From an uncultured Prevotella sp. (GTDB lineage: Bacteria; Bacteroidota; Bacteroidia; Bacteroidales; Bacteroidaceae): a stretch of DNA of 30,949 nucleotides. Below are positions 16,044-24,071 of the stretch, in pieces. The notes under the pieces are model-generated. The model was given only the letters and a program-made list of their open reading frames with translations. It was not told the DNA's origin and did no database searches. The position numbers and the translations under genes are program-made. Location: contig USSA01000020.1 in NCBI GenBank assembly GCA_900557255.1, positions 1-30,949 of the forward strand, in the 5' to 3' direction. Position 1 is the stretch's first letter; every line of letters starts with the position of its first letter.

Positions 16044-17636
16044 ATGTCAAGGAATCAAGAATATGTAGAACAATATGCAGAGTATGCCATGGAGCAGATG
16101 CGCCGATATGGCATACCTGCTTCTGTCACCCTTGCACAAGGCATCTGCGAGAGTGCAAGCGGACAGAGCGAGTTATCCCGAAAGGGAAATAATCATTTCG
16201 GCATCAAGGCTACTTCCGGTTGGGTTCAGAACGGAGGCAAGTACCTCGTATATACCGATGACCGTCCCAACGAGAAGTTCTGTCAATACGCTTCTGTTGG
16301 CGACTCATATGAGCATCATTCCCAGTTTCTGAAGGGAAACAAGAGATACAGCTCACTCTTCAAGCTATCCCCCGATGACTACAAGGGATGGACAAACGGA
16401 CTTCAGAACTCCGGCTATGCATCCAACAAGAAGTACGCTTCAAGTCTTCAAAGCATCATCGAGAAGAACAACCTGCAGAAGTATGACCAGATGGTCATGA
16501 AGGAGATGAAATCGCAAGGAAAATCCTTCGGTACCGAAGCCAATCCTCGTCAGCAAGGAGAACAAACCAGCCAGAAGACGAGTTCTTCAAAGCCTGCGGA
16601 GAACGAAAAGTATTCCTATCCCTTGAAGAGAAACGAGTTTATGCTCGTCACCTCACCTTTCGGTATGAGAAAAGATCCGCTCAATCCGACCAACACGCAA
16701 ATGCACAAGGGCATCGACATTCAAGCCAAGCATGACAATGTACTGGCAACGGAAGACAAGGGTAAGATCACTCAGGTCAACAACAATCCGAATACTGCAG
16801 GTGGTCTGTCAGTCACTGTAGAATACAACAGAAATGACGGCAGCAAGTATCAATGTACCTACATGCACCTGAGCAGCATTGCCGTCAAGACTGGCGATAA
16901 TGTAAATGCCGGTCAGCGATTAGGCGTGACTGGCAATACGGGAACCAGAACCACTGGTGAGCATCTGCATTTTGGGGTGAAAAGTATCTCTTCGGATGGT
17001 AAGGCACGGGATATAGACCCAGCAGCATATCTTGCAGAAATCTCTCAAAAGGGAAACATCCAGTTGCAGACTCTCCACAACGGCAAGGACATCACCGCTC
17101 AGTACAAGGTTAGCAATCCTGCCTCACAAGGCGAAGTGACAGACACGGCACAAAGTCCTGAAGACTGGATGAAGAAGCTTCTGTCATCTGAGGACAGCGG
17201 AGTGAAAATGCCAGGCGATGACCCTGTCATTGAGATGGCTATGACCATGTTCACCTCTCTCATGGCACTTGCCCTACAGATAGACAACAAGAGCGAAGAA
17301 GAGAAAATGCAAAAAGTGACCGACTCGGTTGTCAGCAAGAGCATCGACCTCTCCTCGCTCCTTCCCTCTTATAAAGCCTGTTCCGTGAACATTCAGGATG
17401 GTAAGCCTTATCTCCATGTTGATAACGGAACCATTCAGTTTACAAGAGAAATGACCCAGGCAGAAATGACAAAGCTCCAGCAGACGCTCGGCAATGCCAA
17501 TCTGAGCGATGAAGACAAGCGAAGAGGTGTTGCTTCTATCATCCAGGCAGCGACAGTATCTCAGCAGATGTCACAGAACTATCAGAAAGGCGTTGACAAT
17601 CAGCAGGACAGACAGGAATCTGTTCAAATCAAATAA
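16044..17636 (+). CDS. Glucosaminidase (GH73-type) and M23 peptidase fusion
   Basis: A 530-residue bifunctional peptidoglycan hydrolase. Residues about 5-145 are a GH73-like glucosaminidase with catalytic Glu E36 (GICESASGQSELS) and GNNHFGIK; a Ser/Gln linker (160-190) leads to an M23 domain at about 195-320 with every key residue: H221/D225 (MHKGID), H275 (TYMHLSS), H307/H309 (GEHLHFG). The C-terminal 200 residues are helical and unknown, with one hydrophobic stretch at about 393-412. No signal peptide is visible, so export must occur by another route, for example through the transfer machine, as with VirB1-like or phage-type lysins. It should cut both glycan and peptide bonds at the transfer site. 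Confidence 0.85.
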   Translation: MSRNQEYVEQYAEYAMEQMRRYGIPASVTLAQGICESASGQSELSRKGNNHFGIKATSGWVQNGGKYLVYTDDRPNEKFCQYASVGDSYEHHSQFLKGNKRYSSLFKLSPDDYKGWTNGLQNSGYASNKKYASSLQSIIEKNNLQKYDQMVMKEMKSQGKSFGTEANPRQQGEQTSQKTSSSKPAENEKYSYPLKRNEFMLVTSPFGMRKDPLNPTNTQMHKGIDIQAKHDNVLATEDKGKITQVNNNPNTAGGLSVTVEYNRNDGSKYQCTYMHLSSIAVKTGDNVNAGQRLGVTGNTGTRTTGEHLHFGVKSISSDGKARDIDPAAYLAEISQKGNIQLQTLHNGKDITAQYKVSNPASQGEVTDTAQSPEDWMKKLLSSEDSGVKMPGDDPVIEMAMTMFTSLMALALQIDNKSEEEKMQKVTDSVVSKSIDLSSLLPSYKACSVNIQDGKPYLHVDNGTIQFTREMTQAEMTKLQQTLGNANLSDEDKRRGVASIIQAATVSQQMSQNYQKGVDNQQDRQESVQIK

Positions 17637-17664
17637 TGAAGTAAAACAATAAGCCAAGTTTATT

Positions 17665-18279
17665 ATGATTAAATGTAATGTAACCGTATGCGGCACGGTG
17701 TGTCGCCAGGCACAGATGCGTGCCAACAAGGAAGGTAAGCAGTTTATCTCTTTTGGAATCAGCGTAGTGGTTCAAGCCAAGACCGGTATCAATAAGACTG
17801 TAGAAATCAGCGTAGCCAAGGATGGTGACAACCAGGCAGAACTGGTCAACTATCCCGTAGGTTCCCGTATCGAGGTGGCAGGAGTTCTCCAATTCCATAA
17901 AAAAGGCGATGCGCTTTACCTCAATCTCTCGGCTTCGGGAGTGAATACCTTCAATGCAGGAAGCCAGGACGCAATCACCGGCACCATGGAGTTCCGAGGA
18001 ACCATCGGCAAGCAGGTTGAGGTGAAGACCGACAAGAAAGGCAAACCTTATACCCTATTCTCTGCCTACAGCAGCGAGAAGGATGGTGACAACTATGCCT
18101 ACACCTGGATTCGTTTCATGCAGTTTGACACCACAAAGGCAGACTGGGTACAGGCAAAGGCAGGCATCAATGTCAAGGGAGATTTGCAGGTGGGAGCCTA
18201 CAACGACCGCCTTGACCTTACTTGTCGTATCACCGAGCTTACTCCATGGGATAAGAAAGCAGCATCCACCAACCAATAA
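17665..18279 (+). CDS. Tandem OB-fold, SSB-like protein
   Basis: A 204-residue protein that reads as two OB folds. The first spans about 1-93 (MIKCNVTVCGTVCRQAQMRA, then GKQFISFGISVVVQAK and RIEVAGVLQFHKKGDALYLNL). The second spans about 103-195 (AITGTMEFRGTIGKQVEVKT, GKPYTLFSAYSSE, WIRFMQF, GINVKGDLQVGAYNDRLDL). Each half has the five-strand rhythm and the G-V-L/D-L strand of single-stranded DNA-binding proteins. It lacks the acidic SSB tail; the C-terminus is short and Lys/Ala/Thr/Asn-rich. It lies between the lysin and the ArdC-like gene and probably coats transferred single-stranded DNA. Confidence 0.7.
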   Translation: MIKCNVTVCGTVCRQAQMRANKEGKQFISFGISVVVQAKTGINKTVEISVAKDGDNQAELVNYPVGSRIEVAGVLQFHKKGDALYLNLSASGVNTFNAGSQDAITGTMEFRGTIGKQVEVKTDKKGKPYTLFSAYSSEKDGDNYAYTWIRFMQFDTTKADWVQAKAGINVKGDLQVGAYNDRLDLTCRITELTPWDKKAASTNQ

Positions 18280-18282
18280 TGA

Positions 18283-19797
18283 ATGATTATGGCTGATTAC
18301 AAGAAATATAATACAGATGGCCGTAGCAGTGAAGACCGGGCTTTGGACAAGTTTGCCGAGATGATGATTGAGAAGATCAACACTTTGCAGAACGACTGGA
18401 AGAAGCCTTGGTTCACTGAAGGTTCCCTGACATGGCCTAAGAACCTGTCAGGGCGTGAGTATAACGGCATGAATGCCCTGATGCTCATCATGCACTGTGA
18501 GAAACAGGGATATAAGTTGCCTGTGTTCTGCACCTTCGACAGAGTGGCCGGTCTGAACTTCAATAAGGACAAGCAAGGAAAAAGACAGCAGGTTAAGGAC
18601 AACAATGGTGAAGCTTTGCCTCAGGTGACAATCCTCAAAGGTGAGAAGAGTTTCCCGGTTTTCATCACGACTTTCACCGTTGTGAACAAGGAGACAAGGG
18701 AGAAAATCAAATACGATGACTACCGCCTGATGTCCGAGGAGCGACGCAAGGAGTATAACGTATATCCTAAATTGCAGGTTTACAATGTGTTTAATGTGGC
18801 GCAGACCAACTTGCAGGAGGCTCGTCCGGAACTCTACAAGAAGCTGGAGGCAGCTGCAGGAGTGAATCGACCTTTGAATCATGGTGATGATTTCTCTTTC
18901 CCTGCCATGGATAAGATGATCAAGGAAAACGGATGGATTTGTCCTATCGAGCCTGTCTATGGTGACAATGCCTACTACAGCATTTCGAAGAATGAGATTG
19001 TCATTCCTGAGAAACGCCAGTTCAAGGATGGAGAGTCCTTCTACACCAATCTCGGACATGAGATGGCTCACTCTACGGGGTCAGAGAACCATTTGGGCAG
19101 ATTGAAGCCTGCATCTTTCGGAAGCGCAGAATACGCCCGTGAGGAACTTGTTGCTGAACTGAGTGCCGCCCTGGTAGCCCAGCGTTTCGGTATGACCAAG
19201 CATTTGAAGGAAGACAGTGCCAGTTACCTGAAAAGTTGGTTAGACAGTTTGAAAGAATCGCCAGAGTTCATCAAGACAACACTTACCGATGTGAAGAAGG
19301 CTTCGCACATGATCAACCAACATATCGATGCCATGCAGCTGAAAATAGACCAGGAACAAAGTCAAGAGGCTGAGCAGAAGCAGGAGAAAGCCCCAACGAT
19401 GTATTACGCATCAGTGGCGTATCTCCAAACCACCGATGCTACAGACAGTCTTGACAACTTCAAAAATGATGGCAACTACGATGCACTCCTCACTGAGGCT
19501 AAGGAATACGACCAAGGTGATGCTCCTGACCTCTCCAAAATCAATCTCTCACCGACAAAATATCGTGGTGATGATCTCCTTGTTGAGGATGAGCATTATG
19601 CTGTGGTATATAATCCGACAGTTGGAGGTACATACGATGTGATGCGTAAGGTAAGCGCAGAGGAAATCAAGGATAATATCATCCGCTATGGTCTCCCAGA
19701 TGATGCAACGGATGACGTGAAGGAAGTTGCCAAGCAAATGGAAAAAGAAGAGGTTGTTGCTCAGGAAGAAGAGCAGCACTACCATCGAGGAAGATAA
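18283..19797 (+). CDS. ArdC-like antirestriction metalloprotease
   Basis: A 504-residue ArdC-family protein. The N-terminal ssDNA-binding domain (about 15-175) has WKKPWF, SGREYNGMNALML and the typical YPKLQVYNVFNVAQTN end. The zincin domain follows at about 200-345 with an intact HEMAH motif (H259, E260, H263) and a third-ligand Glu in REELVAELSA (E292). The C-terminus (355-504) is an acidic accessory region. ArdC proteins protect incoming plasmid DNA from host restriction. It starts three bases after the SSB-like gene; a second ATG two codons in is possible. A terminator closes the operon 17 bases after its stop codon. Confidence 0.88.
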   Translation: MIMADYKKYNTDGRSSEDRALDKFAEMMIEKINTLQNDWKKPWFTEGSLTWPKNLSGREYNGMNALMLIMHCEKQGYKLPVFCTFDRVAGLNFNKDKQGKRQQVKDNNGEALPQVTILKGEKSFPVFITTFTVVNKETREKIKYDDYRLMSEERRKEYNVYPKLQVYNVFNVAQTNLQEARPELYKKLEAAAGVNRPLNHGDDFSFPAMDKMIKENGWICPIEPVYGDNAYYSISKNEIVIPEKRQFKDGESFYTNLGHEMAHSTGSENHLGRLKPASFGSAEYAREELVAELSAALVAQRFGMTKHLKEDSASYLKSWLDSLKESPEFIKTTLTDVKKASHMINQHIDAMQLKIDQEQSQEAEQKQEKAPTMYYASVAYLQTTDATDSLDNFKNDGNYDALLTEAKEYDQGDAPDLSKINLSPTKYRGDDLLVEDEHYAVVYNPTVGGTYDVMRKVSAEEIKDNIIRYGLPDDATDDVKEVAKQMEKEEVVAQEEEQHYHRGR

Positions 19798-19813
19798 TTC
19801 ATCCCATTCAATT

Positions 19814-19844
19814 AAAGACAGTCACTTTGTTGGCTGTCTTTTTT
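19814..19844 (+). terminator. Intrinsic terminator of the large plus-strand operon
   Basis: AAAGACAG (19814-19821) and CTGTCTTT (19834-19841) form an 8-bp stem with a 12-base loop, and the right arm runs into six T. It lies 16 bases after the ArdC-like stop codon. Confidence 0.85.
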
Positions 19845-19907
19845 ATGCAATAAATACTTTCATGGTCATTTTGAGAGCAAGCGTAAAGTTTAATAATGAA
19901 AATTAAA

Positions 19908-19927
19908 TCGTCGGTCATGACCGACGA
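19908..19927 (-). terminator. Perfect 20-bp palindrome, probable terminator of the minus-strand cargo operon
   Basis: TCGTCGGTCATGACCGACGA is a perfect palindrome. On the minus strand it starts two bases after the phosphoesterase stop codon and is followed by TTTAATTTT, which fits an intrinsic terminator. The symmetry without a spacer is also compatible with a dimeric protein site, so a dual role or an attachment-type function cannot be excluded. Confidence 0.6.
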
Positions 19928-19929
19928 AT

Positions 19930-20697
19930 TTAGTGATCAATACATTTCTTTGAATCAAAAGACTCAGATTCTCCATGACTCACATACCCAAGCTGATTCG
20001 AAACACATTGAGTATTTCCTATTATCCTGTCTATGTTACGATGAGAATGACCGTAAATCCAATAGTCTATTCGGCTATAAGCAATGAAGTTTCCCAGCTC
20101 TGCTGTGAAAGCACCATTTATCGGACTTCCCTTGAAATCCGGAGACACCAGTTGAAATGATGGCACATGATGCGTTGCTACAACGATATGCTTTGCCTGG
20201 CTCTCACTAACAGCCTTTTCTATGAAAGCACGGCACTTTGCATGCTCTTGATTAAAACGTTCACTGTTTATCACAACGCCACCATCCTTAATACGATAGA
20301 AATCATTTACTCTGCGCTCTGTTGAAAAAGCATCCTGCGGCTCTATATATCCCCATAGTGTAGAAACGATGAGGTCTGTATCATCCGAAAGATGTATTAC
20401 TGCATTATAATAGCATTTGATATTGTGCCGAATTTCCATGCACCATCCATCATGGAGTTGCCCCAAGTCATAACCCAAATAAAACTCATGATTACCTGGT
20501 ATTACTATTACTTGCTTGAAATTCTCTGAAGCCCAATCCCAGAATGGATGCTTGACAAATCCTTCATCACCTAAATAGCCAGTATCTCCAGCTAACACCA
20601 GGATGTCAGCAACTGGCTGAAGAGGATGAGTCTCTAAGTACAGGGTATTCTCCATGAATTCCAAATGCAAATCTGAAGCATATTGTATCTTAACCAT
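19930..20697 (-). CDS. Calcineurin-like metallophosphoesterase
   Basis: A 255-residue metallophosphoesterase with all canonical motifs: DLHLE (D9, H11), GDTG (D38), GNHEFY (N69, H70), ATHHVPS and GHSH near the C-terminus. Two-metal phosphodiester or phosphomonoester hydrolysis is expected; the substrate is unknown. It is cytoplasmic (no signal peptide). It begins two bases after the stop codon of the AbiEii-like gene and is the last gene of that operon, ending at a hairpin, so it appears to be a functional part of the AbiE-like unit rather than a chance neighbour. Confidence 0.9.
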   Translation of the reverse strand: MVKIQYASDLHLEFMENTLYLETHPLQPVADILVLAGDTGYLGDEGFVKHPFWDWASENFKQVIVIPGNHEFYLGYDLGQLHDGWCMEIRHNIKCYYNAVIHLSDDTDLIVSTLWGYIEPQDAFSTERRVNDFYRIKDGGVVINSERFNQEHAKCRAFIEKAVSESQAKHIVVATHHVPSFQLVSPDFKGSPINGAFTAELGNFIAYSRIDYWIYGHSHRNIDRIIGNTQCVSNQLGYVSHGESESFDSKKCIDH

Positions 20698-20699
20698 AA

Positions 20700-21476
20700 C
20701 TACAACATTGATTTCTTAAGTTGTTCTATAATCTGCCGGCTTGTCACATTGCCAAGACCTGCTGACTTGATGAAATCGGCATTAGGCAAATCTTGCATGA
20801 TAGCATCACAAAAGTCACTAACATCTGTTTTTAATATGTCGGGCAGTTCATATCTACTTGCTGGAGTAAGCATGGCTGCAAGACGAAAAACATCTTTCTT
20901 ATGCTTCGCAATATGCTTGCTATCCACACTTTCACCTTTAGCTTTTCTTTGACTCAAATCCAAGAAAGCCTTGCTTTTCAAACAGATAAGACTCTCGACG
21001 TTGGCGATATGCACACCATCTTCCTGCAAGCTATGCTCAATCGTGAAACGATAATAGTCTTCATCCATGAGTATAGCCGATAAACTTGAAAGGTCTTTAT
21101 CTACAGGAATCGGTGTGATACGAGCTTCCTCTGGGAAATTCATCAAGCCAAGACTACGTGAGAAGAGTTCTACCTGGTATGGAAAAGCAGAATCGGCAGG
21201 CTTCATGAAGCGGAAATATTCATGCTTGGGCTCTACATTCTCATTAACACCCTTGTTTCGCTGCTCATAATTGCCCTTCTTTACAAACTCCCAGAATTTG
21301 GCAACAAACTCAGCCGACAATGCTTCAACCACTAAGATAATGTCAATATCCTTAGTAGCACGAGGCACCTGTGCATACAAATCCTCATGGATTTCGCATG
21401 CCGTACCACCTATTATCACATAATTGTCCTCAAAACCTTTGAAGAACTCCTTAAATGTATCTATTCCTCTTACCAT
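20700..21476 (-). CDS. AbiEii-like nucleotidyltransferase (candidate toxin)
   Basis: A 258-residue protein of the nucleotidyltransferase superfamily. The signature GGT (residues 23-25, in YVIIGGTACE) is followed by TKDIDIIL, giving the metal-binding D43/D45 pair. The rest is helical, with NVESLICLKSKAFLDL, a motif region found in AbiEii/DUF6036-type transferases. AbiEii toxins of type IV toxin-antitoxin systems transfer nucleotides to cellular RNA and act in abortive infection. Its ATG overlaps the last codons of the AbiEi-like regulator (7-base overlap), the usual linkage for such pairs. Toxic activity is an inference from family and context. Confidence 0.8.
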   Translation of the reverse strand: MVRGIDTFKEFFKGFEDNYVIIGGTACEIHEDLYAQVPRATKDIDIILVVEALSAEFVAKFWEFVKKGNYEQRNKGVNENVEPKHEYFRFMKPADSAFPYQVELFSRSLGLMNFPEEARITPIPVDKDLSSLSAILMDEDYYRFTIEHSLQEDGVHIANVESLICLKSKAFLDLSQRKAKGESVDSKHIAKHKKDVFRLAAMLTPASRYELPDILKTDVSDFCDAIMQDLPNADFIKSAGLGNVTSRQIIEQLKKSML

Positions 21477-22441
21477 GACATTTCATTTATCAATCGTTCC
21501 AACTCTATTTGTATTCGCTCATCTTCATTGTCTTTCAATGACAGATAAAGCGAGAGCTTATCAACCACACCTTCAGTACTTAATATTTTTGGGTTATACT
21601 TCCATACTTGGATTTCATTTTCTCCGAACTGCTTGTCGGTTACGATGGCCAAAGTTTTCAGTTCTTTCTTTGTAACAGCCCAACATTGCCTTGATTCTTC
21701 ATTAAGCATCGTGTAGGAAGCCAGCGCATTCACCCCACTTATCTGTTGCCCTTCAAGTATAGCATCCGTATAGTAAAGCTGCTCTATCGGAGAGACCAAC
21801 AATGGCAATGCTTTATTCCAAAGTTCCCTATTGCTTAAATCAATTTGCACCGTCTTGGTTTTTGTTCCTTCCAACTTAATCAGAGCTTTGGAGACAAGCC
21901 AGCGCAATGATTTGTTTGCGGTCGCATAAGAAACGTCAAACTTATCACTCAGTCCATAACCTGTTGCCCCAACAATGGATTCAATCTGCAAATGATAAAG
22001 CAACAAACATTGGGCAAAGGGAGGAATGGTTTCTTTCAAATCCAAGCCAACCTTTCTGTCTGGTTTGATGTCAAGCAAAAGAGATGGCAGGAACATTTGC
22101 CTGTTGGGGATAACGAAGTTAACTTTTTGTGCCACCAATCTTACCTTATTATAAGATGAAATGCAGGGAGTGATTAATACGACGACGAGCTGTGTCTGTC
22201 GATGTATAATATCCAATTGTTTCTTCAACTGGGCAGGTGGCACAGAGTCACCATCCTTTAGGTAAGCCATCAAAATGTGCTGCCCCAAAATACATCCTTT
22301 ATAAAAAGAGAACCTGGAAGAAACATTCATAGGAATTCCTTCCAACAAATCTTTATCTGCTGGTTCCAAAGCTACATGTTCGCCCAATATTTTGTCGAAA
22401 TATGCAGCTGTTTCTTCTATATAATATTTAAAATTGCACAT
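21470..22441 (-). CDS. AbiEi-like winged-helix regulator (candidate antitoxin)
   Basis: A 323-residue protein using the ATG at 22441, which is preceded by an excellent promoter; upstream in-frame Met codons (to 22558) lie before that promoter and are rejected. The N-terminal 120 residues include a possible restriction-endonuclease-like core (TQLVVVLITPCISSYNKVRL, then FVIPNRQMFLPSLLLDIKP). A winged helix follows (YGLSDKFDVSYATANKSLRW then LVSKALIKLEG), the hallmark of AbiEi-type antitoxins and related regulators. The C-terminus (190-323) is a mixed alpha/beta domain. It probably represses its own promoter and counteracts the AbiEii-like protein. Confidence 0.7.
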   Translation of the reverse strand: MCNFKYYIEETAAYFDKILGEHVALEPADKDLLEGIPMNVSSRFSFYKGCILGQHILMAYLKDGDSVPPAQLKKQLDIIHRQTQLVVVLITPCISSYNKVRLVAQKVNFVIPNRQMFLPSLLLDIKPDRKVGLDLKETIPPFAQCLLLYHLQIESIVGATGYGLSDKFDVSYATANKSLRWLVSKALIKLEGTKTKTVQIDLSNRELWNKALPLLVSPIEQLYYTDAILEGQQISGVNALASYTMLNEESRQCWAVTKKELKTLAIVTDKQFGENEIQVWKYNPKILSTEGVVDKLSLYLSLKDNEDERIQIELERLINEMSW

Positions 22442-22464
22442 AATAACGCTACTGATATTACGTG

Positions 22465-22495
22465 CAAATATAGTGATTATATTCTGAATATCAAA
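22465..22495 (-). promoter_or_regulatory. Consensus promoter of the AbiE-like operon with internal inverted repeat
   Basis: On the minus strand TTTG (22492-22495) and TATATTTG (22465-22472) are separated by exactly 19 bases, the ideal Bacteroidota promoter. Between them ATATTC-T-GAATAT (22479-22491) is a perfect inverted repeat that would let a dimeric repressor, most simply the AbiEi-like product, block transcription. Confidence 0.8.
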
Positions 22496-22534
22496 ACTTT
22501 CTATTGAATAAATAAGATTTTTTAAGATAATTAT

Positions 22535-22565
22535 GGGTAGTTTACTCATCACGAGCAAACTACCC
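22535..22565 (-). terminator. 9-bp stem hairpin, possible terminator of the mobilisation operon
   Basis: GGGTAGTTT (22535-22543) and AAACTACCC (22557-22565) pair perfectly with a 13-base loop. On the minus strand it lies about 115 bases after the OmpA-family stop codon and is followed by AT-rich sequence with only a weak T-run, so termination is possible but not certain. Confidence 0.4.
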
Positions 22566-22681
22566 CTGTTGTATGAGAGAAGAATTTTAGTGCTTTATTC
22601 AAAAGCTACATTCAGTATATATTATGTATATATGTATATTTGTGTACATGCATTCACGTATTCATGAATACACGTTTTCAC

Positions 22682-24022
22682 CTATTTCAGCAAAACAACG
22701 GTTGTGAAGCGATTTGCCTCATTCGCCGCATATTTGTCTATACCGCCTAAGTTGTAGGCTTTGATCTGGCTCTTATCTACACCTCGCTTGATGAGAGCCT
22801 TGGCTATGAACTTGGCACGTCGCTTACCCAAATCCTGGTTGCCGGACTGAGTACCAGTAGCACTATCGGCTGCTCCGGAGATTTTAATCTTCAGATTTTC
22901 CTGCTTGGCCATCTTCGCAATGTCGTCGAGGTTCACGAGCTGTGACTTGTCAACCAATTTGTCGGAATTGAGCTTGAAGAAGAAATACACCGGAACGCCA
23001 ATGCTTACTTTCAGGTGGTCAGAAGAGGAAAGGGAATCTGAGCGATAGCCATCAGCATTACCTGACATGTTGCCATCACCGCTGCCCATTGCCCCCTGAT
23101 TACTTTTGCCATTCATCGAGAGACGGGCACGGAGGGAGTTGAGACCGCTGTAGCTGTTCTTCGGATAGACGGTTTTGCCATCGTCATTTCCTGCAAGACG
23201 CTTTTCCAGATGAGCGTTCCTATCCCTCATGTAGGCTATGTAATCCTGAAGGGCGAGATTCTGCTCGATGTAAGGAGTTGCATCCACAACTCGCTTCCAC
23301 CCCGTCTTGCCTATCGTAAAGGAAAGACCGGCTGAAACGGAAATCATGTTGTCGCCGAACTTGGTTGAGGTTCCGATGCCGTCAAAGTTCCTGGCGGTCA
23401 GCATTCCACTCACCTCTCCTACGAGATGAACCCGGTCGCTGATGCGGTAACGGGCTCCCACGCCATAGGTAAAGGCAAACGGATGACTGCCACTCGAACC
23501 GCCCTGGCAGGTACAGGCGTTGATCCAGTCGGAATTATGAACCATGCCGACACCTACGAAGGGAATCACATCCCAAAGAAGGATTCCGCTTTCGTTCTGA
23601 CGGATGCCAGAGGTTATGTTGTACAGAAAGTCTGCATGGACACACTGATACTTCATCGTATGGAACTCCGCATTCTTGAAGCTGAGACCCTGAAATCCTA
23701 TTCGTCCACCGATTGCGGGCGTGAACCATTTGCCGACTCCTATCTGCAAGAGAGGAGTGACACGGTCGAACACGTCACCGCAACCAATGGGCGTCCCAAG
23801 AAAAGCTGAAGCCCCGCCCTTTGCTTCTATAAACCAATTTCTACCCCAGTTGGCTGCTTCGCTTACATTCTTGAGATATGTAGAATTTACAGGCATGAGC
23901 ATCTGCTCCTGACTGTATGATTTCTGGATATAAAGACTGTCAGAACTCTGTCCGGCAGTTTGTGCCGAAGCTGTCATTGCAGCCAGGCACATCATCGTTA
24001 TTGATAATATTTTCTTTCTCAT
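22682..24022 (-). CDS. OmpA-family outer membrane protein
   Basis: A 446-residue outer membrane protein. Signal peptide MRKKILSITMMCLAAMTASAQ, then a beta-barrel of about 270 residues (GKWFTPAIGGRIGFQGLSF, FAFTYGVGARYRISDRVHLV), a charged Gly/Ser/Asn linker (about 290-330) and a C-terminal OmpA peptidoglycan-binding domain at about 333-446 (VPVYFFFKLNSDKLVDKSQL, ending with the NQDLGKRRAKFIAKAL and NRFTTVVLLK blocks). It is 49 bases downstream of the relaxase and likely shares its transcript. Linking outer membrane to peptidoglycan, it could stabilise mating contacts; that role is inferred from context. Confidence 0.88.
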   Translation of the reverse strand: MRKKILSITMMCLAAMTASAQTAGQSSDSLYIQKSYSQEQMLMPVNSTYLKNVSEAANWGRNWFIEAKGGASAFLGTPIGCGDVFDRVTPLLQIGVGKWFTPAIGGRIGFQGLSFKNAEFHTMKYQCVHADFLYNITSGIRQNESGILLWDVIPFVGVGMVHNSDWINACTCQGGSSGSHPFAFTYGVGARYRISDRVHLVGEVSGMLTARNFDGIGTSTKFGDNMISVSAGLSFTIGKTGWKRVVDATPYIEQNLALQDYIAYMRDRNAHLEKRLAGNDDGKTVYPKNSYSGLNSLRARLSMNGKSNQGAMGSGDGNMSGNADGYRSDSLSSSDHLKVSIGVPVYFFFKLNSDKLVDKSQLVNLDDIAKMAKQENLKIKISGAADSATGTQSGNQDLGKRRAKFIAKALIKRGVDKSQIKAYNLGGIDKYAANEANRFTTVVLLK

Positions 24023-24071
24023 GTTGTTGTCTTTGATGATTGATTACTTGCGTAAACAAATGAGCATGGTG

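Noticed and set aside
19896..20087. 63-codon plus-strand ORF
   Set aside because: It begins at the palindrome and runs antisense to the C-terminus of the metallophosphoesterase, whose motifs are complete; treated as a shadow.
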